Positions 1-9,162 are shown, counted from the first letter of the stretch. The stretch is DNA of 64,000 nt from Paracoccus sanguinis (GCF_900106665.1 NZ_FNNA01000002.1:930001-994000); one strand, 5' to 3'. Numbers and translations: made by a program. Notes: generated by a model from the sequence alone, not told the origin.

Positions 1-1
1 G

Positions 2-919
2 ATGCGCGTCGATCTGGACGACCTGCGGCTGTTCGTGGCGGTGGCCGAGGCCGGAAACCTCACCCAGGGCGCGCGCGCCGCGTTCCTGTCGCCGCCCGCC
101 GCCTCGGCCCGCATCCGGGCGCTCGAGGCGGGGCTGCCGCAGCCGCTGCTGGTGCGCGGCAACCGCGGCGTCACCCTGACCGAGGCGGGAACGGTGATGC
201 TGCGCCACGCCCGCATCGTGCTGCGCCAGGTCGAGGCGATGCGCGACGAGCTCGCCGGCGAGGGCGCGGCCGAGGCGGGGCACCTGCGGGTGCTGGCCAA
301 CACCACCGCGGTGACCGAGTTCATGCCCGAGGTGCTGGCGCGCTTCCTCGTCACCCGCCCGCGGGTCACGGTGGACCTGCAGGAGCGGCTGACCGACGAC
401 ATCTTGGGCGGGGTGCGCGACGGGGCCGCGGACCTCGGGATCGTCTCGGGCGATCTCGACTGGTCGGGGCTCGAGCGGGCGGTGTTCTCGACCGACCGGC
501 TGGTGCTGGCGGCGCCGCTGGGGCATCCGCTGGCCGCCGCCGGGCCGGTGGGCTTTGCCGAGACGCTGGGGTTTGCGCATATCGGCCTGCACGAGGGCTC
601 GACCCTGCTCGCGTTCCTGCGCGGGCTGATGGCACGGCACGGCTATGACCGGGCGCTGCGCGTCAAGGTCCGCAGCTTCGAGGCGATGTGCCGGATGGTC
701 GAGGGCGGAGTCGGGATCGGCGTCGTCCCCGAGTCGGCCGGGCGCCGGCACGCGCAGACGATGCGGATCGCGCTGGTGGGGCTGACCGAGGACTGGGCCT
801 TGCGCGACCGCTGCGTGGTCTGGCGCGCGGGCAGCCCCCTGCCCCGCCCGGCCCGCGCACTGGTCGAGGCGCTGATGGCGATGCGCGCGGGCGGCGTCGA
901 ACGCGCCGAGGGCGCCTGA
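2..919 (+). CDS. LysR-family transcriptional regulator
   Basis: This 305-residue protein has the LysR layout. An N-terminal winged helix-turn-helix lies at about residues 5-65 (LRLFVAVAEAGNLTQGARAA, then SARIRALE), and a periplasmic-binding-like effector domain covers about 90-290. The start is the first ATG in the window, so its ribosome site cannot be judged and a longer form is not excluded. It ends 68 bases before the 3-hydroxybutyrate dehydrogenase gene on the same strand, so it could be co-transcribed with it or control it. The effector is unknown. The family assignment is secure; any target is inference. Confidence 0.85.
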   Translation: MRVDLDDLRLFVAVAEAGNLTQGARAAFLSPPAASARIRALEAGLPQPLLVRGNRGVTLTEAGTVMLRHARIVLRQVEAMRDELAGEGAAEAGHLRVLANTTAVTEFMPEVLARFLVTRPRVTVDLQERLTDDILGGVRDGAADLGIVSGDLDWSGLERAVFSTDRLVLAAPLGHPLAAAGPVGFAETLGFAHIGLHEGSTLLAFLRGLMARHGYDRALRVKVRSFEAMCRMVEGGVGIGVVPESAGRRHAQTMRIALVGLTEDWALRDRCVVWRAGSPLPRPARALVEALMAMRAGGVERAEGA

Positions 920-987
920 CCGGCCCCGCGCTTTACTCTGCCTCGCATCGGCATATTCTGCACCCGCAGCATCAGGGAGCGCGCATC

Positions 988-1782
988 ATGGTCGAGAAGA
1001 GTCTGGCGGGCAAGGTCGCCGTCGTCACCGGGTCGAACAGCGGCATCGGTCTGGGCGTGGCCGAGGCGCTCGCCGCGGCGGGCGCCAAGCTCGCCATCAA
1101 CAGCTTCACCGACCGGGACGAGGATCACGCGATGGCCCGCGACCTCGCCCGGAAGCACGGGGTCGAGGTGATCTATCTGGCCGCCGACATGAGCAAGCCC
1201 GACGACTGCCGGGCGCTGGTGACGCAGGCGGCCGAGAAGCTCGGCGGCTGCGAAATCCTCGTGAACAACGCCGGCATCCAGCACGTCGCCCCGATCCCCG
1301 AGTTTCCGACCGAGAAATGGGACGCGATCCTGGCGATCAACCTGTCGTCGGCCTTCCACACCACCGCCGCGGCGCTGCCGCTGATGCGGGGCAAGGGCTG
1401 GGGGCGGGTCGTCAACATCGCCTCGGCGCACGGGCTGACCGCCTCGCCCTACAAATCCGCCTATGTCGCGGCCAAGCACGGGATCGTCGGGCTGACCAAG
1501 GTCACCGCGCTCGAGACCGCGGGCGAGGGCATCACCTGCAACGCCATCTGCCCGGGCTACGTGCTGACCCCGATCGTCGAGGCGCAGATCCCCGACCAGA
1601 TGAAGACCCACAAGATGAGCCGCGAGGACGTGATCGCCAAGGTCATGCTGGCGCGCCAGCCCTCGGGCGAGTTCGCCACCGTCGAGCAGATGGGCGGCAC
1701 GGCGGTCTTCCTGTGCTCGGACGCGGCGGCGCAGATTACCGGGACGACGATCTCGGTCGATGGCGGCTGGACGGCGATGTAA
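988..1782 (+). CDS. bdhA: 3-hydroxybutyrate dehydrogenase (SDR family)
   Basis: This cytoplasmic short-chain dehydrogenase of 264 residues interconverts 3-hydroxybutyrate and acetoacetate with NAD, in polyhydroxybutyrate and ketone-body use. Visible motifs are the cofactor glycine motif VTGSNSGIG (about residues 12-20), NNAG, and the catalytic YVAAK with an upstream serine. The C-terminus GTTISVDGGWTAM is typical of bacterial BdhA. The ATG at 988 follows an AGGGAG ribosome site and gives the expected family length; the longer upstream reading in other frames is a shadow. The acetoacetate released by the fumarylacetoacetase pathway at 45 kb could feed this enzyme, but that link is inference. 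Confidence 0.9.
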   Translation: MVEKSLAGKVAVVTGSNSGIGLGVAEALAAAGAKLAINSFTDRDEDHAMARDLARKHGVEVIYLAADMSKPDDCRALVTQAAEKLGGCEILVNNAGIQHVAPIPEFPTEKWDAILAINLSSAFHTTAAALPLMRGKGWGRVVNIASAHGLTASPYKSAYVAAKHGIVGLTKVTALETAGEGITCNAICPGYVLTPIVEAQIPDQMKTHKMSREDVIAKVMLARQPSGEFATVEQMGGTAVFLCSDAAAQITGTTISVDGGWTAM

Positions 1783-1813
1783 GCCGCCCCGCTCAGGCGT
1801 CCGTGCGCGGGCG

Positions 1814-2701
1814 TCAGGCGTCCGCGGCGACCTCGGCCATCAGGAACCGGCGCAGGGCGCGGATCGCCGGGCGGTTCCGCCGCGCTGGAGGGTAGACCAG
1901 GAAATACGCCCGGCCGTTGGTGCCCAGCGTCTCGAACGGCTGGACCAGCGCCCCGGTCGCCAGCTCGAAGCGGAAGAACCGCGGGGTGAGCAGCGCCACC
2001 CCCTCGCCCGCCATCGCCGCGCGGGCCTCGTGCAGCTGCACGTTCAGCTCGAGCGCGGTGCGCGCGGCGCAGGGCTCGCAGTTCCGCTCGATCCCCGCGG
2101 CGGCCAGCCACAGGTCCCAGGTCGGATCGCGCGGGCTGACCCAGGGCAGCGGCATGATCTGGGCGGGATCGGTGAAGGGCCCGTGGGCCGCGGCCATCGC
2201 CGGCGACAGCATGGGGGCGAAATCCACCTCGAACAGGCGGTGCGCGATCAGGCCGGGCCAGTCGCCGGCGCCGCAGCGGATCGCCACGTCCATGTCCTCG
2301 CGCGCGAAATCGACCAGATGCGCCGAGCTGTCGAGCCGGACGGCCAGCCCCGGGTTCTCGATCTGGAACCGCCCCAGCCGCTGCGAGAGCCAGTTCCCCG
2401 CCATCGTCGGCAGGGCCGAGATCGACAGCGTCTCGGTCTCGTTCTGCGGGCCGAAGGCGCCGCGCAGGGTGTCGAACGCCTCGTGCGTCGGCCGCGCCAG
2501 CCGCGCGCCCAGCGCGGTGAGCTCGATCCCGCGCGGCTTGCGCAGGAAGAGCGCCGCCCCGAGCCGATCCTCGAGCAGGCGGATCTGATAGCTGACCCCG
2601 GCCTGGGTCATCCCCAGATCGCCCGCGGCGGCGGTGAACGACATCCGCCGCGCGACCGCGTCGAAGACCCGGATGGCGGCGAGAGGCGGCAACTCGTCCA
2701 T
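1814..2701 (-). CDS. LysR-family regulator, GcvA-like
   Basis: This 295-residue LysR protein starts with a typical GcvA-subgroup N-terminus (LAAIRVFDAVARRMSFTAAA, then GVSYQIRLLEDRLG), followed by an effector domain with FPRG-like segments. It is divergent from a DUF1127 gene, with about 100 bases between the two start codons. This arrangement recurs in Rhodobacterales and suggests the regulator controls itself and that neighbour. It is convergent with bdhA, 31 bases away. GcvA itself controls the glycine cleavage operon, which lies at 9.7-14.5 kb here, but nothing in the sequence ties this paralogue to it. Confidence 0.85.
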   Translation of the reverse strand: MDELPPLAAIRVFDAVARRMSFTAAAGDLGMTQAGVSYQIRLLEDRLGAALFLRKPRGIELTALGARLARPTHEAFDTLRGAFGPQNETETLSISALPTMAGNWLSQRLGRFQIENPGLAVRLDSSAHLVDFAREDMDVAIRCGAGDWPGLIAHRLFEVDFAPMLSPAMAAAHGPFTDPAQIMPLPWVSPRDPTWDLWLAAAGIERNCEPCAARTALELNVQLHEARAAMAGEGVALLTPRFFRFELATGALVQPFETLGTNGRAYFLVYPPARRNRPAIRALRRFLMAEVAADA

Positions 2702-2802
2702 CAGCCCGGCTTATGCCCCCATCCCGGCGTTTCGTTGGTATTGCACGGCGAAAGCTAGCATCTTCGGTACAGGCATCAAGCCTTGCTTGAAGGATCAATA
2801 TC

Positions 2803-3048
2803 ATGAGCACGATCGATTGCGGCGCGGCCCCGGCCGTGCGCGGATGGCGGCTGTCCGACTGGGCGGCGCGCCTGAGCCACTGGCGGACCCGGACCGCCTG
2901 CCGCGAGACGCTGGCCGAACTGCCCGCGGACCTGCGTGCGGATGTGGGCGTGGACGGCGGGCTGCCGCTCGCCCGGCACGAGAACGGCGGGCGGGTGTTC
3001 GTCAGCTACGGCCGCCCCGACAGCACCCTCAGCGGCTGGCACTGGTGA
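2803..3048 (+). CDS. DUF1127 small protein
   Basis: This 81-residue protein carries a DUF1127-like core, WRTRTACRETLAELPADLRAD (about residues 28-48). Its arginines and the Leu-rich helix match the usual WRxRRxTRRELxxLsDreLaDIG pattern only loosely. Family members are small arginine-rich proteins, some of which bind RNA and affect phosphate, carbon or sRNA metabolism in alphaproteobacteria; the role of this copy is unknown. A GGA-containing ribosome site precedes the ATG. It is divergent from a LysR gene that probably regulates it. Its last 20 bases overlap the 3' end of the convergent ABC ATPase gene. Confidence 0.65.
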   Translation: MSTIDCGAAPAVRGWRLSDWAARLSHWRTRTACRETLAELPADLRADVGVDGGLPLARHENGGRVFVSYGRPDSTLSGWHW

Positions 3049-3640
3049 CGGGCGCCGCGGCCAGCGTCGCGGGCGCGCCCGAGAGGGTCAGCGCCCGCGC
3101 GCCCAACCGCGCGGCATGGGCGGGATCGTGGGTGACGAGGATCAGCCCCGCCCCGCTGTCGCCCAGCAGCCGGTCGGTCAGCTCGAGCATCCGCCCCGCG
3201 GTCTCGGCATCCAGCGAGGCGAAGGGTTCGTCCATCAACAGGATGTCCGGCCGCGCGGCAAAGGCCCGGGCCAGCGCCAGCCGCCGCTGCTGGCCTAGCG
3301 AGAGCTGCCGCGGATAGGCGGCCTCGCGCCCGGCGAGCCCCACCGCGGCCATGAGGCGCGCGGCCTCGGCCGCGCTCGCCCCCGTCGGCAGGGTCAGGTT
3401 CGCGGCGGCGCTGCGCCAGGACAGCAGGGTCGGTTCCTGAAACACCATCGCCAGCCGCTCGGGCACCTCGCGGCGGCCCTGAAAGCCCCGGTCCAGCCCG
3501 GCGACGATCCGCATCAGCGTGGTCTTGCCGATCCCCGACGGGCCGAGCAGCGCCACCCGCTCGCCCCGCCCGAGGCTGAGCGAGACCCGCCCCAGCACCT
3601 GCCGTTCGCCGAAGGCGCGGCCGTCGATCTCAAGCCGCAT
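3029..3640 (-). CDS. ABC transporter ATP-binding protein (NitT/TauT type)
   Basis: This short ABC ATPase of 203 residues has Walker A GPSGIGKTT (about residues 34-42), a Q-loop in FQEPTLLSW, signature LSLGQQRR, Walker B ILLMDEPFASLD and the H-loop LVTHD. It is the last gene of a three-gene minus-strand operon (binding protein, permease, ATPase) and overlaps the permease by 11 bases. It powers uptake of an unidentified solute at the cytoplasmic face of the inner membrane. The compact size and neighbours fit the nitrate/sulfonate/taurine importer family, but that family also takes up many other compounds. Confidence 0.85.
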   Translation of the reverse strand: MRLEIDGRAFGERQVLGRVSLSLGRGERVALLGPSGIGKTTLMRIVAGLDRGFQGRREVPERLAMVFQEPTLLSWRSAAANLTLPTGASAAEAARLMAAVGLAGREAAYPRQLSLGQQRRLALARAFAARPDILLMDEPFASLDAETAGRMLELTDRLLGDSGAGLILVTHDPAHAARLGARALTLSGAPATLAAAPVTSASR

Positions 3641-4562
3641 CGTCCCTCCACCGGTTGGCGCGGGCCTGCCACGGGCGCAGCACCATGAGGTCGAGCGCCA
3701 GCATCACCGCGACGAAGGCGAGCGACCAGGCCAGCAGCCGCGGTACGTCGAAGTTGGAAAACGCGAGGTGGATCTTGAAGCCGACGCCGTTCGAGCGGCC
3801 GAGGAACTCGACCACCAGCACGATCTTCCAGATCAGCGCGACGCCCGAGCGCGCGGCGGCGGCGATGGCGGGGGCCAGCTGCGGCAGGACGATGTGGCGC
3901 AGCCGGGCCACCGGCCCCATGCCGAACACCCGCCCCATGTCGTCGAGGTCCGGGCGCAGCGCCCGCGCCTGCTCGCGCAGCAGCACCGCGACGACCGCGA
4001 TCTTGTTCAGGGCGACGGCGAGAACCGCGGCGGTCTCGTTCAGGCCGATCCAGATGTAGCAGAGGACGATCACCACCAGCGCCGGGATGTTGAGCAGCAC
4101 GAGCAGCGAGGGGTTGAGCCAGCGGTCCGCCGCCGGCACCCGCCCCATCCACAGGCCAAGCGCCCCGCCGATCAGCATCGCTGCGGCAAAGGCGGCGCCG
4201 ACGCGGCCCAGCGTCATGCCGAGATGCAGCCACAGCTCGCCCGACACGGCCAGCTCGACCAGCCGGGTCAGCACCAGCGCCGGGGACGGCAGCCGCTGCG
4301 GATCGTCGCCGAGCGCCGCAGCGATACCCCAGACGGTCAGCAGCATGGCGAGCGAGACGAGGCCGGGGACGAGCCCGGGCCAGCGTCGTGTGCGGGGCGT
4401 GGCGGATCGCCCGTCGGCAGGAGGAGCGGTGATCGGGACAACCGCCGCCGCAACCGCCGGACTCGTCGGATCAACCGCGACAGCCCCGCCGGGGGGCGGG
4501 GCATCCTGAGGCACAGGGCCCCCGCCGGGCGGGGGCGTCAGGGCGGCGGCGGGTTTACTCAC
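3630..4562 (-). CDS. ABC transporter permease (NitT/TauT type)
   Basis: This 310-residue inner-membrane permease has a Pro/Ala-rich cytoplasmic N-terminus (about 1-55), then about six hydrophobic segments. The coupling loop appears as MGRVFGMGPVARLRHIVLPQLAP (about 195-215), which corresponds to the EAA motif of binding-protein-dependent permeases. Its start overlaps the end of the binding-protein gene by 8 bases, so the two are translationally coupled. Together with the ATPase downstream it forms one importer. The substrate cannot be read from the sequence. Confidence 0.83.
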   Translation of the reverse strand: MSKPAAALTPPPGGGPVPQDAPPPGGAVAVDPTSPAVAAAVVPITAPPADGRSATPRTRRWPGLVPGLVSLAMLLTVWGIAAALGDDPQRLPSPALVLTRLVELAVSGELWLHLGMTLGRVGAAFAAAMLIGGALGLWMGRVPAADRWLNPSLLVLLNIPALVVIVLCYIWIGLNETAAVLAVALNKIAVVAVLLREQARALRPDLDDMGRVFGMGPVARLRHIVLPQLAPAIAAAARSGVALIWKIVLVVEFLGRSNGVGFKIHLAFSNFDVPRLLAWSLAFVAVMLALDLMVLRPWQARANRWRDDAA

Positions 4563-5595
4563 CCGACCAGAACAGACCCGCCGGCAGCTCCTTGAGGCCG
4601 CCGGTCAGCTCGTCGCCGCCCAGCTCGGCCATGACGCCGAACATCTTCTGCGCGGCCGCCGCATCGACCTTCTGCGACTTGGGGATGCCCGCCCGCCAGC
4701 CGTCGCGCAGCGCCGCGAACTGGGCGTCGTCCTTGGCTTTCATGATCGGGCGCAGCGCCTCCCACGCCGCATCGTCGGTGGTGAGGATGCGTTTGGCCTC
4801 GGCCGACGCCTTGGCCAGCCCCTTCGCCGCGTCGGGGTGGTCCTTGATCCAGCTTTCGCGCAGCACGTAGCCGAGCAGCGGGGTCGCCGGGTCGAGCCCG
4901 AGATCCTTCGCCGCGTCGTTCACGTCGAGGATCTGGCGCGCCCCGCCGGCCATCATCTTGGCCTGGAAGTGCCAGAAGTTCAGCGCCGCCGCGACCTCTC
5001 CGGTCTCGAGCGCGTTCATGATCATCGGCGGGGCGCCGAACACCTGGGTGGTCGCCTTGCCGATGTCCTCGCCGCCCGTCGGGCTGCCGGGCCGCATCGA
5101 CCACGCGCGCAGGATCAGCCAGCTCTTGTCCACCGGCCCGCCGGCGATCCCGACCTGCTTGCCCTTGAGATCGGCGAGCGTCTGGACCGGGCTGTCCTTG
5201 GCGACCATCAGCCCGCCGACCGAGGTCGAGTAGGGCAGGAACACGAAATCCGACCCCGCTCCGCGCTGCTGGGCGACCCACAGCAGGTCCGAGACGATGC
5301 TGTCCACCTCGCCCCCCTGCATTGCCACCTGCGTCGCGGGGTTGCCGGCCAGCGGCAGGGTTTCCAGCTTGAAGCCGTTGGCGGTGTCGAGCCCGCGCGC
5401 CTTGATCGTCTCGAGCTCCCAGCTGACGGTCCCGTTCTCGAGCGTCCCGACCTTCAGCACCGGCTGCTCGGCGGCAGGGACAGCGGTGGGGGCCGCAGCC
5501 GGGGCGGCCGTCTGGGCCGCGGCGGGCAGGGCCAGCGCCAGCGTGGCCAGCGCCGCCCGGGCGAGGTGGCGGATGGGGTGGCGGATCGGGATCAT
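4555..5595 (-). CDS. ABC transporter periplasmic substrate-binding protein
   Basis: The chosen ATG at 5595 gives 346 residues and starts with a clear Sec signal peptide (IRHPIRHLARAALATLALALPAAAQ); the longer upstream reading would bury it. The mature protein has the two-lobed NMT1/NitT fold, with LKVGTLENGTVSWELETI near the start and SPVQTLADLKGKQVGIAGG in the hinge region. It heads an operon with a permease and an ATPase. It is divergent from a response regulator, FIST protein and hybrid kinase, sharing a 259-base intergenic region, so that system might control uptake. The ligand is unknown. Confidence 0.85.
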   Translation of the reverse strand: MIPIRHPIRHLARAALATLALALPAAAQTAAPAAAPTAVPAAEQPVLKVGTLENGTVSWELETIKARGLDTANGFKLETLPLAGNPATQVAMQGGEVDSIVSDLLWVAQQRGAGSDFVFLPYSTSVGGLMVAKDSPVQTLADLKGKQVGIAGGPVDKSWLILRAWSMRPGSPTGGEDIGKATTQVFGAPPMIMNALETGEVAAALNFWHFQAKMMAGGARQILDVNDAAKDLGLDPATPLLGYVLRESWIKDHPDAAKGLAKASAEAKRILTTDDAAWEALRPIMKAKDDAQFAALRDGWRAGIPKSQKVDAAAAQKMFGVMAELGGDELTGGLKELPAGLFWSGE

Positions 5596-5854
5596 GGGCG
5601 AAACCTCGCGCGGGTGGGTGCAGATGTCGGCGGAAGGCTGGCACGCGCGACGGGGACAGGCAATCCGACCAAAGCCGCCGCGCGCCGGCGAAAGCACCCG
5701 GCCGGGCCGGGAAGGTTCGGCAGTCGGGGGCGCGGCAAAGCCTTGCGCTGCGGCCCGCGGGTTCTAGACTGAGGGCAGCCGGCACGGACCGGCGCGGCGT
5801 CGGAGGATCGCTGCGCCCCACGAGAATCCGTCCGGTGCAGGGAGAACAGACACC

Positions 5855-6607
5855 ATGCCCATGTCCACCACGCCCGGTCCGCTGGCTGACGGCCGACCGG
5901 CCACCGACCCCGACACGCCCGCGGCCGCCGCGCCTGCCGGCCGGCGCTCGGCCGACCGGGTGAACGACATCCTGATCGTCGACGACCACCCGCTGATGTG
6001 CGACGCCCTCGCCCTGACGCTCAAGATCAGCTTCGGGCGCAAGACCGTGCGGACCGCCCGCAGCCTCGCCGCCGCGGTGGAACAGATCCGCAGCCACGGG
6101 GCGCCCGACGCGGTGATCCTCGACCTCAACCTGCCCGACGCGCGCGGGGCCGAGGGGATCGTGACCCTGCGCCGGCAGCTGCCGGACGTGCCGATCACGA
6201 TGATCTCGGCCGACCTCGAGAACGCGATGATCTCGGCGGCGATGGCCGCGGGGGCGCAGGGCTACATCTCCAAATCCCTCGGCCGCGAGGCGCTGGTCGA
6301 CAGCCTGCGCCGGATGTGGGAGGGCGAGCGCGTCACTCCCGACGGCTACGAGCCCGAGGCGGCGGGGACCGAGGACGAGGCGCGTGCCGAGCTGGCGCGG
6401 CGCTTTGCGACCCTGACCCCGCAGCAGATGAAGATCCTGCGGCTGATCTGCCTCGGCAAGGCCAACAAGGAGATCAGCTACGAGCTGTCGATCGCCGAGG
6501 CGACGGTCAAGACCCACATCACCGCGATCATGTCCAAGATCAACGCCCGCCGCCGCACCCAGGCGGTGCTGCTCGCCAACAGCGCGCGGCTGTTCGAGCC
6601 GGGCTGA
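5855..6607 (+). CDS. NarL/FixJ-type response regulator
   Basis: This 250-residue protein has a disordered Pro/Ala/Asp-rich N-terminus (about 1-40), a receiver domain (DILIVDDHPLM; phospho-acceptor Asp in VILDLNLPD; conserved Ser in MISAD; Lys in YISKS) and a C-terminal LuxR-type helix-turn-helix (LTPQQMKILRLICLGKANKEI, then ATVKTHITAIMSKI). The receiver residues are intact, so it should be phosphorylated. It is the first gene of a plus-strand set with the FIST protein and hybrid kinase, whose receiver may pass phosphate to it. Related regulators (AgmR/ErbR group) control PQQ-dependent alcohol oxidation, and a PQQ operon lies in this window, but the link is inference. Confidence 0.85.
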   Translation: MPMSTTPGPLADGRPATDPDTPAAAAPAGRRSADRVNDILIVDDHPLMCDALALTLKISFGRKTVRTARSLAAAVEQIRSHGAPDAVILDLNLPDARGAEGIVTLRRQLPDVPITMISADLENAMISAAMAAGAQGYISKSLGREALVDSLRRMWEGERVTPDGYEPEAAGTEDEARAELARRFATLTPQQMKILRLICLGKANKEISYELSIAEATVKTHITAIMSKINARRRTQAVLLANSARLFEPG

Positions 6608-6638
6608 GCGCGGGACCGGCACGGGCGGACGGCGGGCA

Positions 6639-7802
6639 ATGACCAGCGCGGAAGCGGCCCTCGACAGCGGCGCAGGCGCCCAATGGGGCGCGCCGGTCAG
6701 CCTCAGCGTGGCGGCCGACGCGGCGGATGCCGCGGCGCGGTTGGCAGCGGGGCTGGCGTCTGCCGACCCGGCGCTGGTGCTGCTCTTCGGCTCGCCGCGC
6801 GAGACGCTGGCGCCGGTGGCGGAGGCGCTCGCCGCGGCGCTGCCCGGGGCCGAGATCGCCGGCTGCTCGTCGGCGGGCGAGATCGGCGCCGCGGGCTATC
6901 AGCGCGGCACCATCGTGGCGATCGGCTTTCCGCGCGCCGCCTTCCGCGCCGAGGTCGTGGCGCTCGAGGATCAGGCGTCGATCCCGGTTTCGGCGTGGCT
7001 CGCCCGGCTGCGGCGGCTCAGGGCCGGGTTCCCCGACCGGGCCGGGGCGCAGCTCTTCGGCATCCTGCTGGCCGACGGCAGGGCCCGGCACGAGGATGTG
7101 CTGGTCGCCGCGCTCGACGCCGCCCTGCCGGGGGTGCCGGTGGTGGGGGGCTCGGCGGGCGACGGGCTCGACTTCGGCGCCAGCGTGCAGATCGCCGGCG
7201 GGCGGCCGGTGCCCGGCGCGGCGGTGTTCGTGCTGGTCGAGACGACGCTCGCCGTGTCCGAGGTGAGCTTTGCCCATTTCACCCCCACCGCCCAGCGCGC
7301 CGTGGTGACCCGCGCCGACCCCGCGGCGCGTGAGATCTTCGAGCTGAATGCCGAGCCGGCGGCGCAGGAATACGCCCGCCTCGCGGGGCTCGATGCGGCA
7401 CGGATGGACCGCACCGACTTCGCCCGCCACCCGCTGCTCTGGCGCACCGGGCGGCGCCACCATGTCCGCGCCATCTCGGGCGTGGGCGAGGGCGGCGCGC
7501 TGCGGCTGATGTCGGCGATCGAGCCCGGCACGGTGCTGACGCTCGGCCAGGCGGGCGACGTGACCCAAGGGTTCGCCGAGGCGCTCGAGGCGCTGCCGCG
7601 GCAGCCGCTGATGGTGCTGGGCTTCGACTGCATCCTGCGCCGCCTTGCGGTCGAGCGGGCGGGCATGACCGGGCAGATGGCGGCGCTGTTTGCGCGCTAC
7701 CGCGTCGCCGGGTTCAACACCTACGGCGAGCAGCACGGCGGGATGCACGTCAACCAGACCTTCGTCGGCCTGGCGCTGATGCCCCCCGCCGAGGTGCCGT
7801 GA
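6639..7802 (+). CDS. FIST-domain sensory protein, NosP-like
   Basis: This 387-residue cytoplasmic protein has a FIST N domain (about 20-210, with the motif GCSSAGEIGAAGY) and a FIST C domain (about 230-365, ending HVNQTFVGLAL). FIST proteins are ligand sensors. The Pseudomonas member NosP binds haem and nitric oxide and inhibits its co-transcribed hybrid kinase NahK. Here too the next gene is a hybrid kinase, overlapping by one base (TGATG). Histidines are present, but which one might bind haem is not evident. Family and partner are well supported; NO sensing is transferred from the homologue and unproven. Confidence 0.8.
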   Translation: MTSAEAALDSGAGAQWGAPVSLSVAADAADAAARLAAGLASADPALVLLFGSPRETLAPVAEALAAALPGAEIAGCSSAGEIGAAGYQRGTIVAIGFPRAAFRAEVVALEDQASIPVSAWLARLRRLRAGFPDRAGAQLFGILLADGRARHEDVLVAALDAALPGVPVVGGSAGDGLDFGASVQIAGGRPVPGAAVFVLVETTLAVSEVSFAHFTPTAQRAVVTRADPAAREIFELNAEPAAQEYARLAGLDAARMDRTDFARHPLLWRTGRRHHVRAISGVGEGGALRLMSAIEPGTVLTLGQAGDVTQGFAEALEALPRQPLMVLGFDCILRRLAVERAGMTGQMAALFARYRVAGFNTYGEQHGGMHVNQTFVGLALMPPAEVP

Positions 7803-9121
7803 TGCTGCCCGACGACCCCGACCCCGCGCGCCGCGCCGACAAGCTTGCCCGCATCGTCGAGGCGCTGATCCACCGCGTGGACCGGCTGGAGGAGACGCGC
7901 GGCTCGGCCTGGTCCACCTTTCAGGCCGCCGTCGCGCTGGAACAGGAGGCGCTGGCCCGCACCCGCGACCTCGAGGCGGCGCTTGCGGACCTGTCGCAAC
8001 GCAACCGCGACCTCGCCGTGGCCCGCGCGGCGGCGGATGAGGCTAACCGCTCCAAGACCCGGTTCCTGCGCGCGGCGAGTCATGACCTGCTGCAACCGCT
8101 GGCCGCCGCGCGGCTGTATCTGTCGGCGCTGGCCGACAGCGACCTCGACCCGGTGCAGCGCGAGCTGACGACGCGCCTCGGCGGGGCCTTCGAGTCGGTC
8201 GAGGAGCTGATGCACGCCGTCCTCGACATCAGCCGGCTGGACAGCCAGCGGATCGAGTTTCACCGCCGCCCGGTGGCGCTGGACGAGCTGTTCCAGCGGC
8301 TGGCGGTCGAATACGCGCCGGTGGCCGAGGCGGCGGGGCTGCGGCTCAGCTTCGTGCCGACCTCGGCGGTGGTGGACAGCGATCCGACCTTTCTGCGCCG
8401 CATCGCGCAGAACCTCGTCTCGAACGCGCTGAAATACACCGAGGCCGGGGGGGTGGTCGTGGGCGTCCGGCGGCGCGGCAAGCGGGTCTGGCTCGAGGTG
8501 CACGACTCCGGCCCGGGGATCGGCGAGGCCGACCGCGCCCGCATCTTCGACGAGTTCCAGCGCGCGGTGCGCGAGGGCGGCCCGCAGGGCATGGGGCTCG
8601 GCCTCTCGATCGTGCGACGGGCCTGCACCAAGCTCGGCCATCCGCTCGAGGTGCTGAGCACGCCGGGCCGCGGGACGGTGTTCCGGGTGGGCCTGCCGCC
8701 GGTCGGCCCGGCCGAGGCGGCGGTGGCATTCGCCCCCGCGGGGCGGGGGCTGAGGTCGCGCGTGGCGCTGGTGGTCGAGAACGACCCGGCGATGCGGCGC
8801 GCCTATGAGCTGATGCTGGGCCGGACGCTCGGGATGGTGGTGCGGGCGACGGGCGGCACCGCCGAGGCGCTGGCCGAGATGGGGCAGGACGATCCGCCGG
8901 ACGTGATTCTGGCGGACTACAACCTCGACAACGGGGACACGGGGATCGCGGCGATCCGGGCGCTTCGGGCGGCCGCGGGGCAGGTCGTGCCGGCGGTCAT
9001 GGTCACGGCGCAGCGCGATCCGGGGATCGCGCGGGCCTGCGCGTCCGAGGGGGTGCCGCTGATCGAAAAGCCGGTGCGGGCGGATGAACTCGCCGCGGTG
9101 CTCACACGGGTGGCCGGGTGA
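7802..9121 (+). CDS. Hybrid sensor histidine kinase, NahK-like
   Basis: This 439-residue soluble hybrid kinase has no membrane segment. A coiled coil occupies about 10-85, HisKA follows with phospho-acceptor His in RAASHDLLQPL, then HATPase (N box NLVSNALKY, G1 HDSGPGIG, G2 GMGLGLSIV), then a C-terminal receiver at about 320-438 with Asp in ILADYNLDN and Lys in IEKPV. In the receiver, one acidic residue of the usual DD pair is shifted (VVENDPA). I chose the ATG at 7802, overlapping the FIST stop; a GTG three bases earlier is also in frame. Gene order and domains match the NosP-NahK pair. Its likely target is the response regulator two genes upstream. Confidence 0.85.
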   Translation: MLPDDPDPARRADKLARIVEALIHRVDRLEETRGSAWSTFQAAVALEQEALARTRDLEAALADLSQRNRDLAVARAAADEANRSKTRFLRAASHDLLQPLAAARLYLSALADSDLDPVQRELTTRLGGAFESVEELMHAVLDISRLDSQRIEFHRRPVALDELFQRLAVEYAPVAEAAGLRLSFVPTSAVVDSDPTFLRRIAQNLVSNALKYTEAGGVVVGVRRRGKRVWLEVHDSGPGIGEADRARIFDEFQRAVREGGPQGMGLGLSIVRRACTKLGHPLEVLSTPGRGTVFRVGLPPVGPAEAAVAFAPAGRGLRSRVALVVENDPAMRRAYELMLGRTLGMVVRATGGTAEALAEMGQDDPPDVILADYNLDNGDTGIAAIRALRAAAGQVVPAVMVTAQRDPGIARACASEGVPLIEKPVRADELAAVLTRVAG

Positions 9122-9131
9122 GCGGGAGGTG

Positions 9132-9155
9132 TGCCGTGCGGCGGACCGCACGGCA
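9132..9155. terminator. Perfect 10-bp inverted repeat between convergent genes
   Basis: The arms TGCCGTGCGG and CCGCACGGCA are exact complements around the loop CGGA. The hairpin lies just after the kinase stop codon and just after the end of the convergent 25-residue peptide gene. It has no T-run, so it may act with Rho or only protect both 3' ends. Confidence 0.6.
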
Positions 9156-9162
9156 GCGGGGA

